Program-made: the position numbers and the translations under genes | In this document: in pieces, positions 1-5,034 of the stretch | Layout of the letters: the number at the start of each line of letters is the position of its first letter | How positions within the stretch are numbered: the first letter of the stretch is position 1 | Notes under the pieces: model-generated | Seen by the model: the letters and a program-made list of their open reading frames with translations, nothing else | Databases searched by the model: none | What the model was told of the DNA's origin: nothing | DNA from: JAIPEK01 sp041685935 | GTDB lineage: Bacteria; Desulfobacterota; Desulfobacteria; Desulfobacterales; Desulfobacteraceae | Direction: 5' to 3' | Length of the DNA stretch: 5,034 nucleotides | Assembly: GCA_041685935.1 (NCBI GenBank) | Contig: JAWLES010000180.1 | Span: forward strand, 1-5,034

Positions 1-116
1 CCGGCCAACGTTTGCGTACTGGTTTAACTCGAAAAAGCATTCTTGCCACTGAAAATCAAACACCTGTTCATATTAGGAGTCTTTCACCGAGAATAACTGT
101 TGATGCATACAATATA

Positions 117-144
117 TTGACCTTATTAAATATGATGTTATTAT
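117..144 (+). promoter_or_regulatory. Possible sigma70-type promoter for the tolC-like gene
   Basis: A TTGACC hexamer at 117-122 (5 of 6 to the -35 consensus) is followed after 16 bases by TATTAT at 139-144 (5 of 6 to the -10 consensus). The surrounding sequence is AT-rich. This would start transcription near 151 and leave a leader of about 47 bases before the ATG at 198. It is the best hexamer pair I see in the leader, but AT-rich DNA gives such matches by chance. An alternative -10 (TTATAT, 141-146) has 18-base spacing. Confidence 0.4.
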
Positions 145-197
145 ATCGGATTAATTGTTAGAGCTTCTGAAAAACAAATAACAGCTGAGGATTGAAG

Positions 198-1505
198 ATG
201 AAAAAAAACTGCTATTTACTGTTCGGGTTGGTATTGTTAACGGTGTTTCCGTGCACCCTGCATGCCGAAACCACATACACACTGACCCAACTGTGTGAAA
301 TTGCGGCTGAAAACGCCCAGGACATCCGAATAGCAAAAGAGGACCTGTATATATCAAAACAGGATAAAAAAAGGGCGCTTTCCGCGCTGGTCCCGAGAAT
401 TACAGCCTATGGAAACCGCACTGATTACGATGACAATGAACTAACACAACAGAATACAGAACTAACGCAACGGTATCCTGATAAAGATACTTTGGGCCTG
501 AAAATAAGCCAGTCATTCACACTTAACGGCAAAGAGCTTATCGGCTACGACATCAGCAAGGATGAAATCCGGAAAAAAGCGTATGACCTTGAGAGGATAA
601 AATCCGATTACCTGTACGAGGTTGCAGGGACGTATTTCAATATTCTCAGCGCAGAAAAATTTGTGGAGATTGCAAATTCGGATATGAAGCGCCTTGAAAA
701 GCACAGAAATGCTGTAAAGGAAAGGCTTAACGTGGGCGATGTCACAAGGACCGCATTGTACAGGGCTGAAGCTGAACTGTCCAAATCCAAGACCGAACAT
801 GTAAAGGCGGTTAACAATCTCAAGCTTGCCAAGGCTTCACTTGAAAATCTCGTGGATATAGAAGAGCCGTTCGGTGTGGCCGGTGCTCCCGGGTTCAGCC
901 TCAAGGATTTTGATGCTTCTTTTGCCCAGCTCAGAAAAAAGATGCTGGAAAGCAGGCCGGAGCTTAAAAAGGCAAAAAAGAGTATTGAAATTGCTGAAAA
1001 AAACATCAGGTATGAAAAAGGCGCATTCTGGCCCAAGCTTTCCATTGAGGGAGAGTATTCAGATACTGCAACGAAATATGACCACTATCCTGAACAGGAG
1101 GCCGAATACAAATCCATAACCACCCAGCTTACATTCACCATATTTGACGGCGGCCTGAGGCGGGCGGATATACGGCAGGCTCTTGCCGGGAAAAGAAAAG
1201 CGGAAAACGGTCTTGGGAAAACAAAGGACTCCCTTATCCTTGAGCTGAAAAATGCCTGGTTCGAGTATCAGACCGCAAAAAGCTCACTGGAAACATTGAA
1301 CGACGAACTGAAATCAGCCAGGGAAAATTACAACGCCGTTCAGATGCAGTTCAAATACGGCCTTGCAGACAGTGTCGACATGATGGACGCCAACACTTTG
1401 CTTGTGACGGCTGAAAGAAAATTTTCAGATGCGGAATACCAGCACACCCTTTCCATTCTAAACCTGATCCGGGCAAGAGGTGATCTCGTGGGTTTTCTTT
1501 TATAA
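198..1505 (+). CDS. TolC-family outer-membrane efflux channel protein
   Basis: The product has 435 residues and is an outer-membrane factor: such proteins trimerise into a barrel plus a long periplasmic helical tunnel and export substrates with a membrane-fusion protein and an inner-membrane pump, or serve type I secretion. Residues 1-23 form a Sec signal peptide: a KK start, a hydrophobic core, and a likely cut after Leu-His-Ala. The cysteine at 19 follows a proline, so it is not a good lipobox. Two similar helical halves follow, at about 24-215 and 235-435. The second ends in the family pattern Y-x-x-G (FKYGLADSVDMMDAN), then AERKFSDAEYQHTLSILNLIRARGDL. Length is normal for the family. I chose ATG 198 over an in-frame TTG at 192 because GAGG at 187-190 sits 7 bases before it and the signal peptide then starts MKKN. 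No pump or fusion-protein gene is adjacent, so the substrate is unknown. Family assignment is firm; naming it tolC itself is not justified. Confidence 0.93.
   Translation: MKKNCYLLFGLVLLTVFPCTLHAETTYTLTQLCEIAAENAQDIRIAKEDLYISKQDKKRALSALVPRITAYGNRTDYDDNELTQQNTELTQRYPDKDTLGLKISQSFTLNGKELIGYDISKDEIRKKAYDLERIKSDYLYEVAGTYFNILSAEKFVEIANSDMKRLEKHRNAVKERLNVGDVTRTALYRAEAELSKSKTEHVKAVNNLKLAKASLENLVDIEEPFGVAGAPGFSLKDFDASFAQLRKKMLESRPELKKAKKSIEIAEKNIRYEKGAFWPKLSIEGEYSDTATKYDHYPEQEAEYKSITTQLTFTIFDGGLRRADIRQALAGKRKAENGLGKTKDSLILELKNAWFEYQTAKSSLETLNDELKSARENYNAVQMQFKYGLADSVDMMDANTLLVTAERKFSDAEYQHTLSILNLIRARGDLVGFLL
435..476 (+). repeat. Tandem 21-base duplication inside the tolC-like gene
   Basis: Two adjacent 21-base units (435-455 and 456-476) encode NELTQQN and TELTQRY, residues 80-93 of the channel protein. 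The core GAACTAAC(A/G)CAAC matches at 12 of 13 bases. The duplication keeps frame. It lies in the first half of the protein, where the barrel strands and surface loop of the first repeat are expected, so it may lengthen an exposed loop. That placement is inference. Confidence 0.6.
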
Positions 1506-1513
1506 GACACAGG

Positions 1514-1542
1514 TTGACTTAAACCGGATCATACAATAATAT
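1514..1542 (+). promoter_or_regulatory. Possible promoter for the 105-residue protein gene
   Basis: TTGACT at 1514-1519 (5 of 6 to the -35 consensus) lies just after the stop of the tolC-like gene. It is followed after 17 bases by TAATAT (1537-1542, 4 of 6), or after 15 bases by AATAAT (1535-1540, 5 of 6). This would give the small gene its own start site even if there is read-through from upstream. The -10 choice is ambiguous. Confidence 0.33.
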
Positions 1543-1590
1543 TTATGAATATGAATAAGCGCCGTATTCAAACAAGGAACCTGTATACTT

Positions 1591-1596
1591 AAGGAG
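1591..1596 (+). promoter_or_regulatory. Ribosome binding site of the 105-residue protein gene
   Basis: AAGGAG lies 8 bases before the ATG at 1605. This strong Shine-Dalgarno match is the main support that this short reading frame is a real translated gene and that ATG 1605 is its start. Confidence 0.75.
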
Positions 1597-1604
1597 AACG
1601 GATC

Positions 1605-1922
1605 ATGTATGAAATCATAGCCAATCCGGAAGATTATCAGATAGACCATCTTGTAAACGGAACAGGGAATGCGAGCATTGAAGTGGAAAAGGAAGAGAGG
1701 GAAAAATGGGCAAGGGAAATCGAAAATTTCAGCCAAAAAATGATGCAGTTTGCAGAAAGGTCCGGCCAGCTTGCCGAGGTTCTCAAGGGTGATCAGAAAA
1801 TCATTACCACCCCTGCATCTTTTAAAACCCTTAAAATCCAGCTGTTTTCCATAAACGAAAAAATCCAGAACGCAATTGAAATCGCGAATAAACTTGAGTC
1901 CGACATCGTGAAAAAAGAGTAA
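1605..1922 (+). CDS. Small helix-rich protein of unknown function
   Basis: I do not recognise this 105-residue protein. It starts MYEIIANPEDYQIDHLVNG and has no signal peptide or membrane segment, so it is probably cytoplasmic. After a short N-terminal part, about residues 25-60 are very rich in Glu, Lys and Arg and predicted by eye to be helical. A short break with prolines and threonines (around ITTPASF, 67-73) follows, then a second amphipathic helix to the C-terminus (INEKIQNAIEIANKLESDIVKKE). This looks like a two-helix hairpin or coiled coil, suited to self-association or partner binding. A strong ribosome site precedes it. The gap to the tolC-like gene is 99 bases on the same strand, so co-transcription is possible but not required. 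The stop is followed within 6 bases by the hairpin terminator. Reality of the gene is likely; its function is not assignable from sequence. Confidence 0.78.
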   Translation: MYEIIANPEDYQIDHLVNGTGNASIEVEKEEREKWAREIENFSQKMMQFAERSGQLAEVLKGDQKIITTPASFKTLKIQLFSINEKIQNAIEIANKLESDIVKKE

Positions 1923-1927
1923 CAATA

Positions 1928-1986
1928 ATTGAACGTCCGGGAGGAGCTCATATTCCCGGACGTTCAATCCCTTCCCCTGTTTTTTT
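1928..1986. terminator. Shared hairpin terminator between convergent genes
   Basis: A perfect 15-base inverted repeat (1928-1942 with 1954-1968) encloses an 11-base loop and has a GC-rich core (CGTCCGGGA). It sits in the 63-base gap between the stop of the plus-strand 105-residue gene and the stop of the minus-strand DAHP synthase. On the plus strand a run of seven T (1980-1986) follows, but 11 bases after the stem, so the U-tract is displaced from the usual position. On the minus strand the sequence after the stem is only AT-rich (ATTATTGTT). It probably ends transcription from both sides or protects both mRNA 3' ends. Confidence 0.75.
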
Positions 1987-3035
1987 CAGCTGCGGTTTTT
2001 TATCTTTTCACGGCCTGAGAAAAGCAGTTCCTCGGTAGTCTCCATGGAAATACACTCATCTGTAACAGATACACCATATGCAAGATCTTCGCTTCCGTTT
2101 ACAATCTTCTGACTGCCTTCGTACAGGTTGCTCTCCAGCATAAGACCTTTTATCATACCGTTTCCGTTGAGGTACTGATAAATTACGTCATCCCATACTA
2201 TCTTCTGGCCTGAAAACCGCTTGCCGGAATTGGCGTGGGAGCAATCCACCACAATAGCGCAGGGAAGGTTTTTAGCCTTCAATGCTTCTGCGGCCTCCCT
2301 TATACTCACCGAGTCATAGTTGGGCCTTGTACCGCCTCGCAGAACAATATGGGTGTCAGGGTTCCCTTTGGTGCTCACGATTCCCACCCTGCCATTGGGG
2401 TCCACTCCAAGAAAACTCTGTGGAGACCTGGCCGCTATCATGGAGTTTATGGCAGTGTTCAAGGCACCGTCCGTGCAGTTTTTAAATCCCACAGGCATGG
2501 AGAGGCCGCTGGCCATCTCCCGGTGCGTCTGGGATTCCGTGGTTCTGGCCCCGATTGCAGCCCAGCATACCAACCCTGCGATGTACTGGGGAATTATGGG
2601 GTCAAGAAATTCGGTTGCCGTGGGAACGCCCATGGCGGTGATGGAAAGGAGAAGCTTTCTCGCCCTGTTCAGGCCCTCGGTTAAATCCCGTCTGCCGTCC
2701 ATATGCGGATCATTGATCAGCCCCTTCCACCCGATTGTGGTTCTCGGCTTTTCAAAGTACACCCGCATGACAGGCAGAAAAGTGTCATTGACTTTTTCAC
2801 TGAGCGCCGCCAGCTTTTCAGCATATTCCAGCGCAGCCTTTTCATCATGAACCGAACAGGGCCCGGCAATCACCATGAGCCTGTCATCTTTCCCGGAAAG
2901 AATATTCTTGATATCCCGTCTTCCGTTCATAACTGTTTTCATTGATTCCTCGGTCATGCTGTGCTGCTGTTTGAACATCTCCGGGGAAATCAAAGGATCG
3001 AACCCTTCCACATTAATATCATACGTCTGGTGCAT
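1986..3035 (-). CDS. aroF: 3-deoxy-7-phosphoheptulonate (DAHP) synthase, class I AroF/G/H type
   Basis: The enzyme condenses phosphoenolpyruvate and erythrose 4-phosphate to DAHP, the committed first step of the shikimate pathway, in the cytoplasm. The protein has 349 residues, close to the 350-356 of the E. coli isozymes. Metal ligands are all present: Cys60 (AGPCSVHD), His267 (VDCSHAN), Glu301 (LESN) and Asp326 (SVTDEC). Phosphoenolpyruvate-binding residues also align: Arg91, Lys96 (FEKPRTT), Arg164 (GARTTESQ), Lys185 (GFKN) and Arg233 (LRGG). The stretch QTHREMASGLSMPVGFKN and the ending YGVSVTDECIS are closest to the tyrosine-sensitive E. coli AroF from memory, but GSQKIVNGS resembles AroH, so the effector cannot be assigned. 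I use aroF only for this resemblance. ATG 3035 is chosen because AGGAGGG sits 5 bases upstream; a TTG at 3056 would add 7 residues but has no such site. The gene starts inside the end of the dehydrogenase gene (17-base overlap) and is the last of the operon. An odd point is Cys187 where glycine is usual (KNGTDG). Confidence 0.96.
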   Translation of the reverse strand: MHQTYDINVEGFDPLISPEMFKQQHSMTEESMKTVMNGRRDIKNILSGKDDRLMVIAGPCSVHDEKAALEYAEKLAALSEKVNDTFLPVMRVYFEKPRTTIGWKGLINDPHMDGRRDLTEGLNRARKLLLSITAMGVPTATEFLDPIIPQYIAGLVCWAAIGARTTESQTHREMASGLSMPVGFKNCTDGALNTAINSMIAARSPQSFLGVDPNGRVGIVSTKGNPDTHIVLRGGTRPNYDSVSIREAAEALKAKNLPCAIVVDCSHANSGKRFSGQKIVWDDVIYQYLNGNGMIKGLMLESNLYEGSQKIVNGSEDLAYGVSVTDECISMETTEELLFSGREKIKNRS

Positions 3036-3885
3036 CTTTACCCTCCTGTCTGTCAAAAATTATATTCAAAAAACGGTTGCTTCTTTCCATGGCATCCTTT
3101 TTATACTCACCTATAAACTCACCTATTTCGGTAATAAACCCGGACCCTTTTTCAATGGACCCGTCAAGCAGAAAAGAGGAGCTTTCCTGCATGGACCTGT
3201 AAAAGGAGTCAAGTACCTCAGGGACATAACTGTTGTCCCTGATAAGGCTTGCATAGAGTTCCGGGTCCTGTGCAAAGAGCCTGCCGATGATATCGGAGTT
3301 GATTCGAAATATCGGGGTGGACATTTTAAAAACGCTTGCAGGGTGAAGGTCCATCTTCTGAAGCGTTCTTGCAAAACATATGGAAATAAAATGCGTAAGC
3401 CCCTGGACAACAGCCATGTGTTGATCATGAAGGTCAGCCTCCATTCTTACCACCGTTGCACCTGCCCTGGAAAAAAGCTGATCCGCCCATTCAATGCCTT
3501 CCTCTCCCCTTCCCGGAGACAGGACAATATTCTGGGATTGAATACCATCAGTAAACGGACCGAACATGGGGTGCATGCCGACAACTTCGCAACAGGTGGA
3601 GGCGAGCATCCGGGTGACTATTTTCTCCTTCTGGGAGCAAAGGTCCATCAAAAGCTGATCCCCGCAAAGTCTCGGGCCGATCTGCTCTGCTATTTTTCCG
3701 GCGGCATCCAAAGGAGTACTCAAAAGAACAAGATCACACTTTTCTGCTATTTCCTCCTTTCCAAGGCTGGTGTCCAGGTCCGAAACAAGCACCGAGCAGT
3801 TGAGCCGGGATTTGAAAAACCTCTGAAACCATTGCCCCATTCCGCCTTTGCCGCCGATGATTCCGATTGTATGGATATGTCTCAT
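3019..3885 (-). CDS. tyrA: Prephenate dehydrogenase, free-standing TyrA domain
   Basis: The enzyme oxidatively decarboxylates prephenate to 4-hydroxyphenylpyruvate, the step toward tyrosine. The 288 residues begin with a Rossmann dinucleotide fold: a GxGxxG-type loop at residues 12-17 (GKGGMG) and an acidic Asp36 at the end of the second strand, which points to NAD+ over NADP+ (inference). Other marks are the conserved histidine His105 in GMHPMFGP, LTHF at 163-166, and PIFRINSDIIGRLFAQDPELYA (from 191), where Arg194 and Arg202 match the E. coli TyrA pair Arg286/Arg294. This last block is strikingly like the dehydrogenase half of E. coli TyrA, but the fused N-terminal chorismate mutase is absent, so a separate mutase is needed. 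No ACT domain follows. The ATG overlaps the aroC stop as ATGA (4 bases). Only a weak AAGAG lies ahead of it, so translational coupling is likely. Its last 17 bases overlap the DAHP synthase gene and its distal part precedes that gene's ribosome site. Confidence 0.93.
   Translation of the reverse strand: MRHIHTIGIIGGKGGMGQWFQRFFKSRLNCSVLVSDLDTSLGKEEIAEKCDLVLLSTPLDAAGKIAEQIGPRLCGDQLLMDLCSQKEKIVTRMLASTCCEVVGMHPMFGPFTDGIQSQNIVLSPGRGEEGIEWADQLFSRAGATVVRMEADLHDQHMAVVQGLTHFISICFARTLQKMDLHPASVFKMSTPIFRINSDIIGRLFAQDPELYASLIRDNSYVPEVLDSFYRSMQESSSFLLDGSIEKGSGFITEIGEFIGEYKKDAMERSNRFLNIIFDRQEGKDAPDV
3041..3047 (-). promoter_or_regulatory. Ribosome binding site of the DAHP synthase, inside tyrA
   Basis: Read on the minus strand, AGGAGGG lies 5 bases before the ATG at 3035. 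It is the strongest Shine-Dalgarno sequence in the operon and decides the start of the DAHP synthase. Because it lies within the last codons of tyrA, ribosomes finishing tyrA pass directly over it. Confidence 0.8.
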
Positions 3886-4934
3886 TGTATCGCTCTTTGC
3901 CGCAAAAAATGATCCGCGAGCGTCAACAGCATCATGGCCTTGAGTACGGGATTGATCCTGGGAACGGCACAGATGTCGTGGCGGCCTGTTGTAGATATTT
4001 CGGTTTCAATATTTTGTTCATTAACGGTTTTCATGGTCTTTGCTATGGAAGGAATCGGTTTGACATATGCACGGACCACTATATCGTCTCCGTTGGATAT
4101 GCCGGCAAGGATTCCTCCTGAATTGTTGGAATCAAATCCCTGAGCTGAGAGCTGATCGTTGCAGGAAAAGCCTGTCATTCTTGCGGATTGACACCCTGCC
4201 CCGATTTCGACCCCCTTTACCGCACCCACGCTCATCATTGCCTTTGCAATATCCGCATCCAGCTTGTCAAAAACCGGATCTCCCAGCCCGGCAGGAACGC
4301 CGGAGGCTTTAACCTCGACAACTCCTCCCAGGGAGTCTCCATCCTTTTTGACCTCTTTTATCCTCTGCTCCATTAGTTTTTCAGCATCCGGGTCAGGGCA
4401 TCTCAGCGCACCGGATTCCCGGGGCTGCATTTTCAGGTTTTCAGCCTTTATCCCCCCGAGTTCAACTGTGTACGCAACCACGCTGATTCCATGAGATTTC
4501 AGAAGCTCTTCTGCCACAGCACCCGCAGCAACCCTTGCTGCGGTCTCCCTGGCTGATGCACGGCCGCCTCCCCTGAAATCACGGATGCCGTACTTGGCCT
4601 GATAGGTGATGTCTCCATGACCGGGACGGAATAAGCCGGCGTTTTTATGATAGGGCCTTGAATCCGCGTCTCTGTTCTCAATCATGATCATGACAGGAGT
4701 TCCGGTGGTCAACCCCTCAAAAATGCCGGATGTAATAACAGCCTTGTCAGGCTCCTTTCTCCTGGTACCCCCGACACCGCTGCCGGGTTTTCTTTCATCC
4801 AGCGCCTTCTGAATCATCTCTTCGGTCAGGGGAATTTTCGGAGGGCACCCCTGCACTACAACACCTGTACTTTTTCCATGGGATTCACCGAACGTGGTGA
4901 TATTGAACACTTTTCCAAAACTGCTACCCGCCAT
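3882..4934 (-). CDS. aroC: Chorismate synthase
   Basis: The enzyme converts 5-enolpyruvylshikimate 3-phosphate to chorismate, the branch-point precursor of the aromatic amino acids and other aromatics; it needs reduced FMN but gives no net redox change. The 350 residues are close to the 361 of E. coli AroC. All three family signatures are visible: GESHG with His19 (residues 16-20), GIRDFRGGGRASARE (116-130), and the C-terminal RHDICAVPRINPV (318-330). The catalytic-region His106 lies in RPGHGD. The end DHFLRQRA is close to the E. coli C-terminus. One small departure is Lys332 where the family usually has glutamate (PVxEAM). ATG 4934 is chosen because GGAG at 4943-4946 sits 8 bases upstream; an in-frame TTG at 4940 is only 2 bases from that site. 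The start lies inside the shikimate kinase gene (11-base overlap), and the stop overlaps the tyrA start as ATGA. Confidence 0.97.
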   Translation of the reverse strand: MAGSSFGKVFNITTFGESHGKSTGVVVQGCPPKIPLTEEMIQKALDERKPGSGVGGTRRKEPDKAVITSGIFEGLTTGTPVMIMIENRDADSRPYHKNAGLFRPGHGDITYQAKYGIRDFRGGGRASARETAARVAAGAVAEELLKSHGISVVAYTVELGGIKAENLKMQPRESGALRCPDPDAEKLMEQRIKEVKKDGDSLGGVVEVKASGVPAGLGDPVFDKLDADIAKAMMSVGAVKGVEIGAGCQSARMTGFSCNDQLSAQGFDSNNSGGILAGISNGDDIVVRAYVKPIPSIAKTMKTVNEQNIETEISTTGRHDICAVPRINPVLKAMMLLTLADHFLRQRAIQ

Positions 4935-5034
4935 TGTCAATTCTCCGTTTTATTGTTTTTGCAACCTGCTGCGGTGTTTTGTCAGATGTGTTGATTTGAT
5001 GGTCCGCCACCTCCTTATACAAAGGCTCTCTTTG
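4924..5034 (-). CDS. aroK: Shikimate kinase, C-terminal end (gene runs off the right edge)
   Basis: Only the last 36 residues and a TAG stop are present; the reading frame is open to the window edge. Shikimate kinase phosphorylates shikimate at the 3-hydroxyl using ATP, two steps before chorismate synthase. The fragment begins QREPLYKEVADHQINTSDKTP and continues QQVAKTIKRRIDNGG. This matches the C-terminal family pattern R-x-PLY-x-E-(I/V)-AD followed by a T-x-x-x-(S/T)-x-x-x-V-A helix, as in E. coli AroK (RNPLYEEIAD). The arginine before PLY belongs to the lid/substrate-binding region. The gene ends 11 bases inside aroC, and the product of the next gene uses a metabolite two steps on, which supports the assignment. 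AroK versus AroL cannot be told from the fragment, nor whether this is part of a fusion protein. Confidence 0.82.
   Translation of the reverse strand, partial: QREPLYKEVADHQINTSDKTPQQVAKTIKRRIDNGG
4941..4946 (-). promoter_or_regulatory. Ribosome binding site of aroC
   Basis: On the minus strand GGAGAA precedes the aroC ATG (4934), with the GGAG core 8 bases upstream. It lies inside the shikimate kinase coding sequence and rules against the in-frame TTG at 4940, which would be only 2 bases from it. Confidence 0.65.

Noticed and set aside
192..200. TTG at 192 as start of the TolC-family protein
   Set aside because: It would lie 1 base from the GAGG ribosome site. ATG 198 has a 7-base gap and gives a standard signal peptide start.
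608..1045. Minus-strand open frame of 145 residues within the tolC-like gene
   Set aside because: It is antisense to a clear TolC-family protein. Its Ser/Phe/Leu-rich content reflects the reverse strand of helical Lys/Glu/Ala codons.
1500..1967. Minus-strand open frame of 155 residues opposite the 105-residue gene
   Set aside because: It would start inside the terminator stem and run antisense to a gene with a good ribosome site. Its composition is rich in Phe, Leu and Cys, typical of the reverse of a Lys/Glu-rich gene.
2320..2850. Plus-strand open frame of 176 residues opposite the DAHP synthase
   Set aside because: It is a shadow of the strongly conserved minus-strand enzyme; there is no domain, ribosome site or operon context.
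3033..3056. TTG at 3056 as start of DAHP synthase (356 residues)
   Set aside because: It would place the strong AGGAGGG site inside the coding sequence. ATG 3035 has that site at 5 bases and gives a normal family length.
2875..3912. Long plus-strand open frame (345 residues) antisense to tyrA
   Set aside because: It lies opposite a well-supported tyrA and parts of its flanking genes, has no ribosome site or recognisable domain, and reads as an open shadow of the minus-strand codon usage.
1..5034. CRISPR arrays, tRNA or rRNA genes, insertion sequences, attachment sites
   Set aside because: I saw no spaced direct repeats, cloverleaf-like sequence, transposase or terminal inverted repeats. The only notable inverted repeat is the terminator near 1955.

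Overview
This window carries two unrelated blocks of genes that converge on a shared hairpin terminator near position 1955. It comes from a Gram-negative bacterium: the first gene encodes a TolC-type outer-membrane channel with a signal peptide. GC content looks balanced by eye. The compact aromatic operon, with a TyrA dehydrogenase domain close to the enteric type, would fit a deltaproteobacterium such as a Desulfobacterota sulfate reducer. That placement is inference from general gene style, not a marker-based assignment.

Plus-strand block (1-1922). An AT-rich leader (1-197) holds a plausible sigma70-type promoter but no gene I can support. It is followed by a TolC-family outer-membrane efflux protein (198-1505). 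After a 99-base gap with its own possible promoter comes a 105-residue, helix-rich cytoplasmic protein of unknown function (1605-1922). No membrane-fusion or inner-membrane transporter partner for the TolC protein lies in the window.

Minus-strand block (5034 down to 1986). Four shikimate/aromatic amino-acid genes are read in the order shikimate kinase (3' end only) -> aroC chorismate synthase -> tyrA-type prephenate dehydrogenase -> class I (AroF/G/H-type) DAHP synthase. Each gene overlaps the next, by 11, 4 and 17 bases, so this is one transcription unit with probable translational coupling. DAHP synthase is the committed first step. Shikimate kinase and chorismate synthase are late steps of the shared trunk. 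The dehydrogenase takes prephenate toward tyrosine. The operon's promoter and remaining genes lie beyond the right edge.

The window is mostly well-understood metabolism. I found no evidence of a new defence, mobile or RNA system. The points worth a second look are the uncharacterised 105-residue protein, the fully overlapping operon that pairs a free-standing TyrA with an AroF-like DAHP synthase, the orphan TolC gene with an internal heptad duplication, and a glycine-to-cysteine change beside the DAHP synthase active site.
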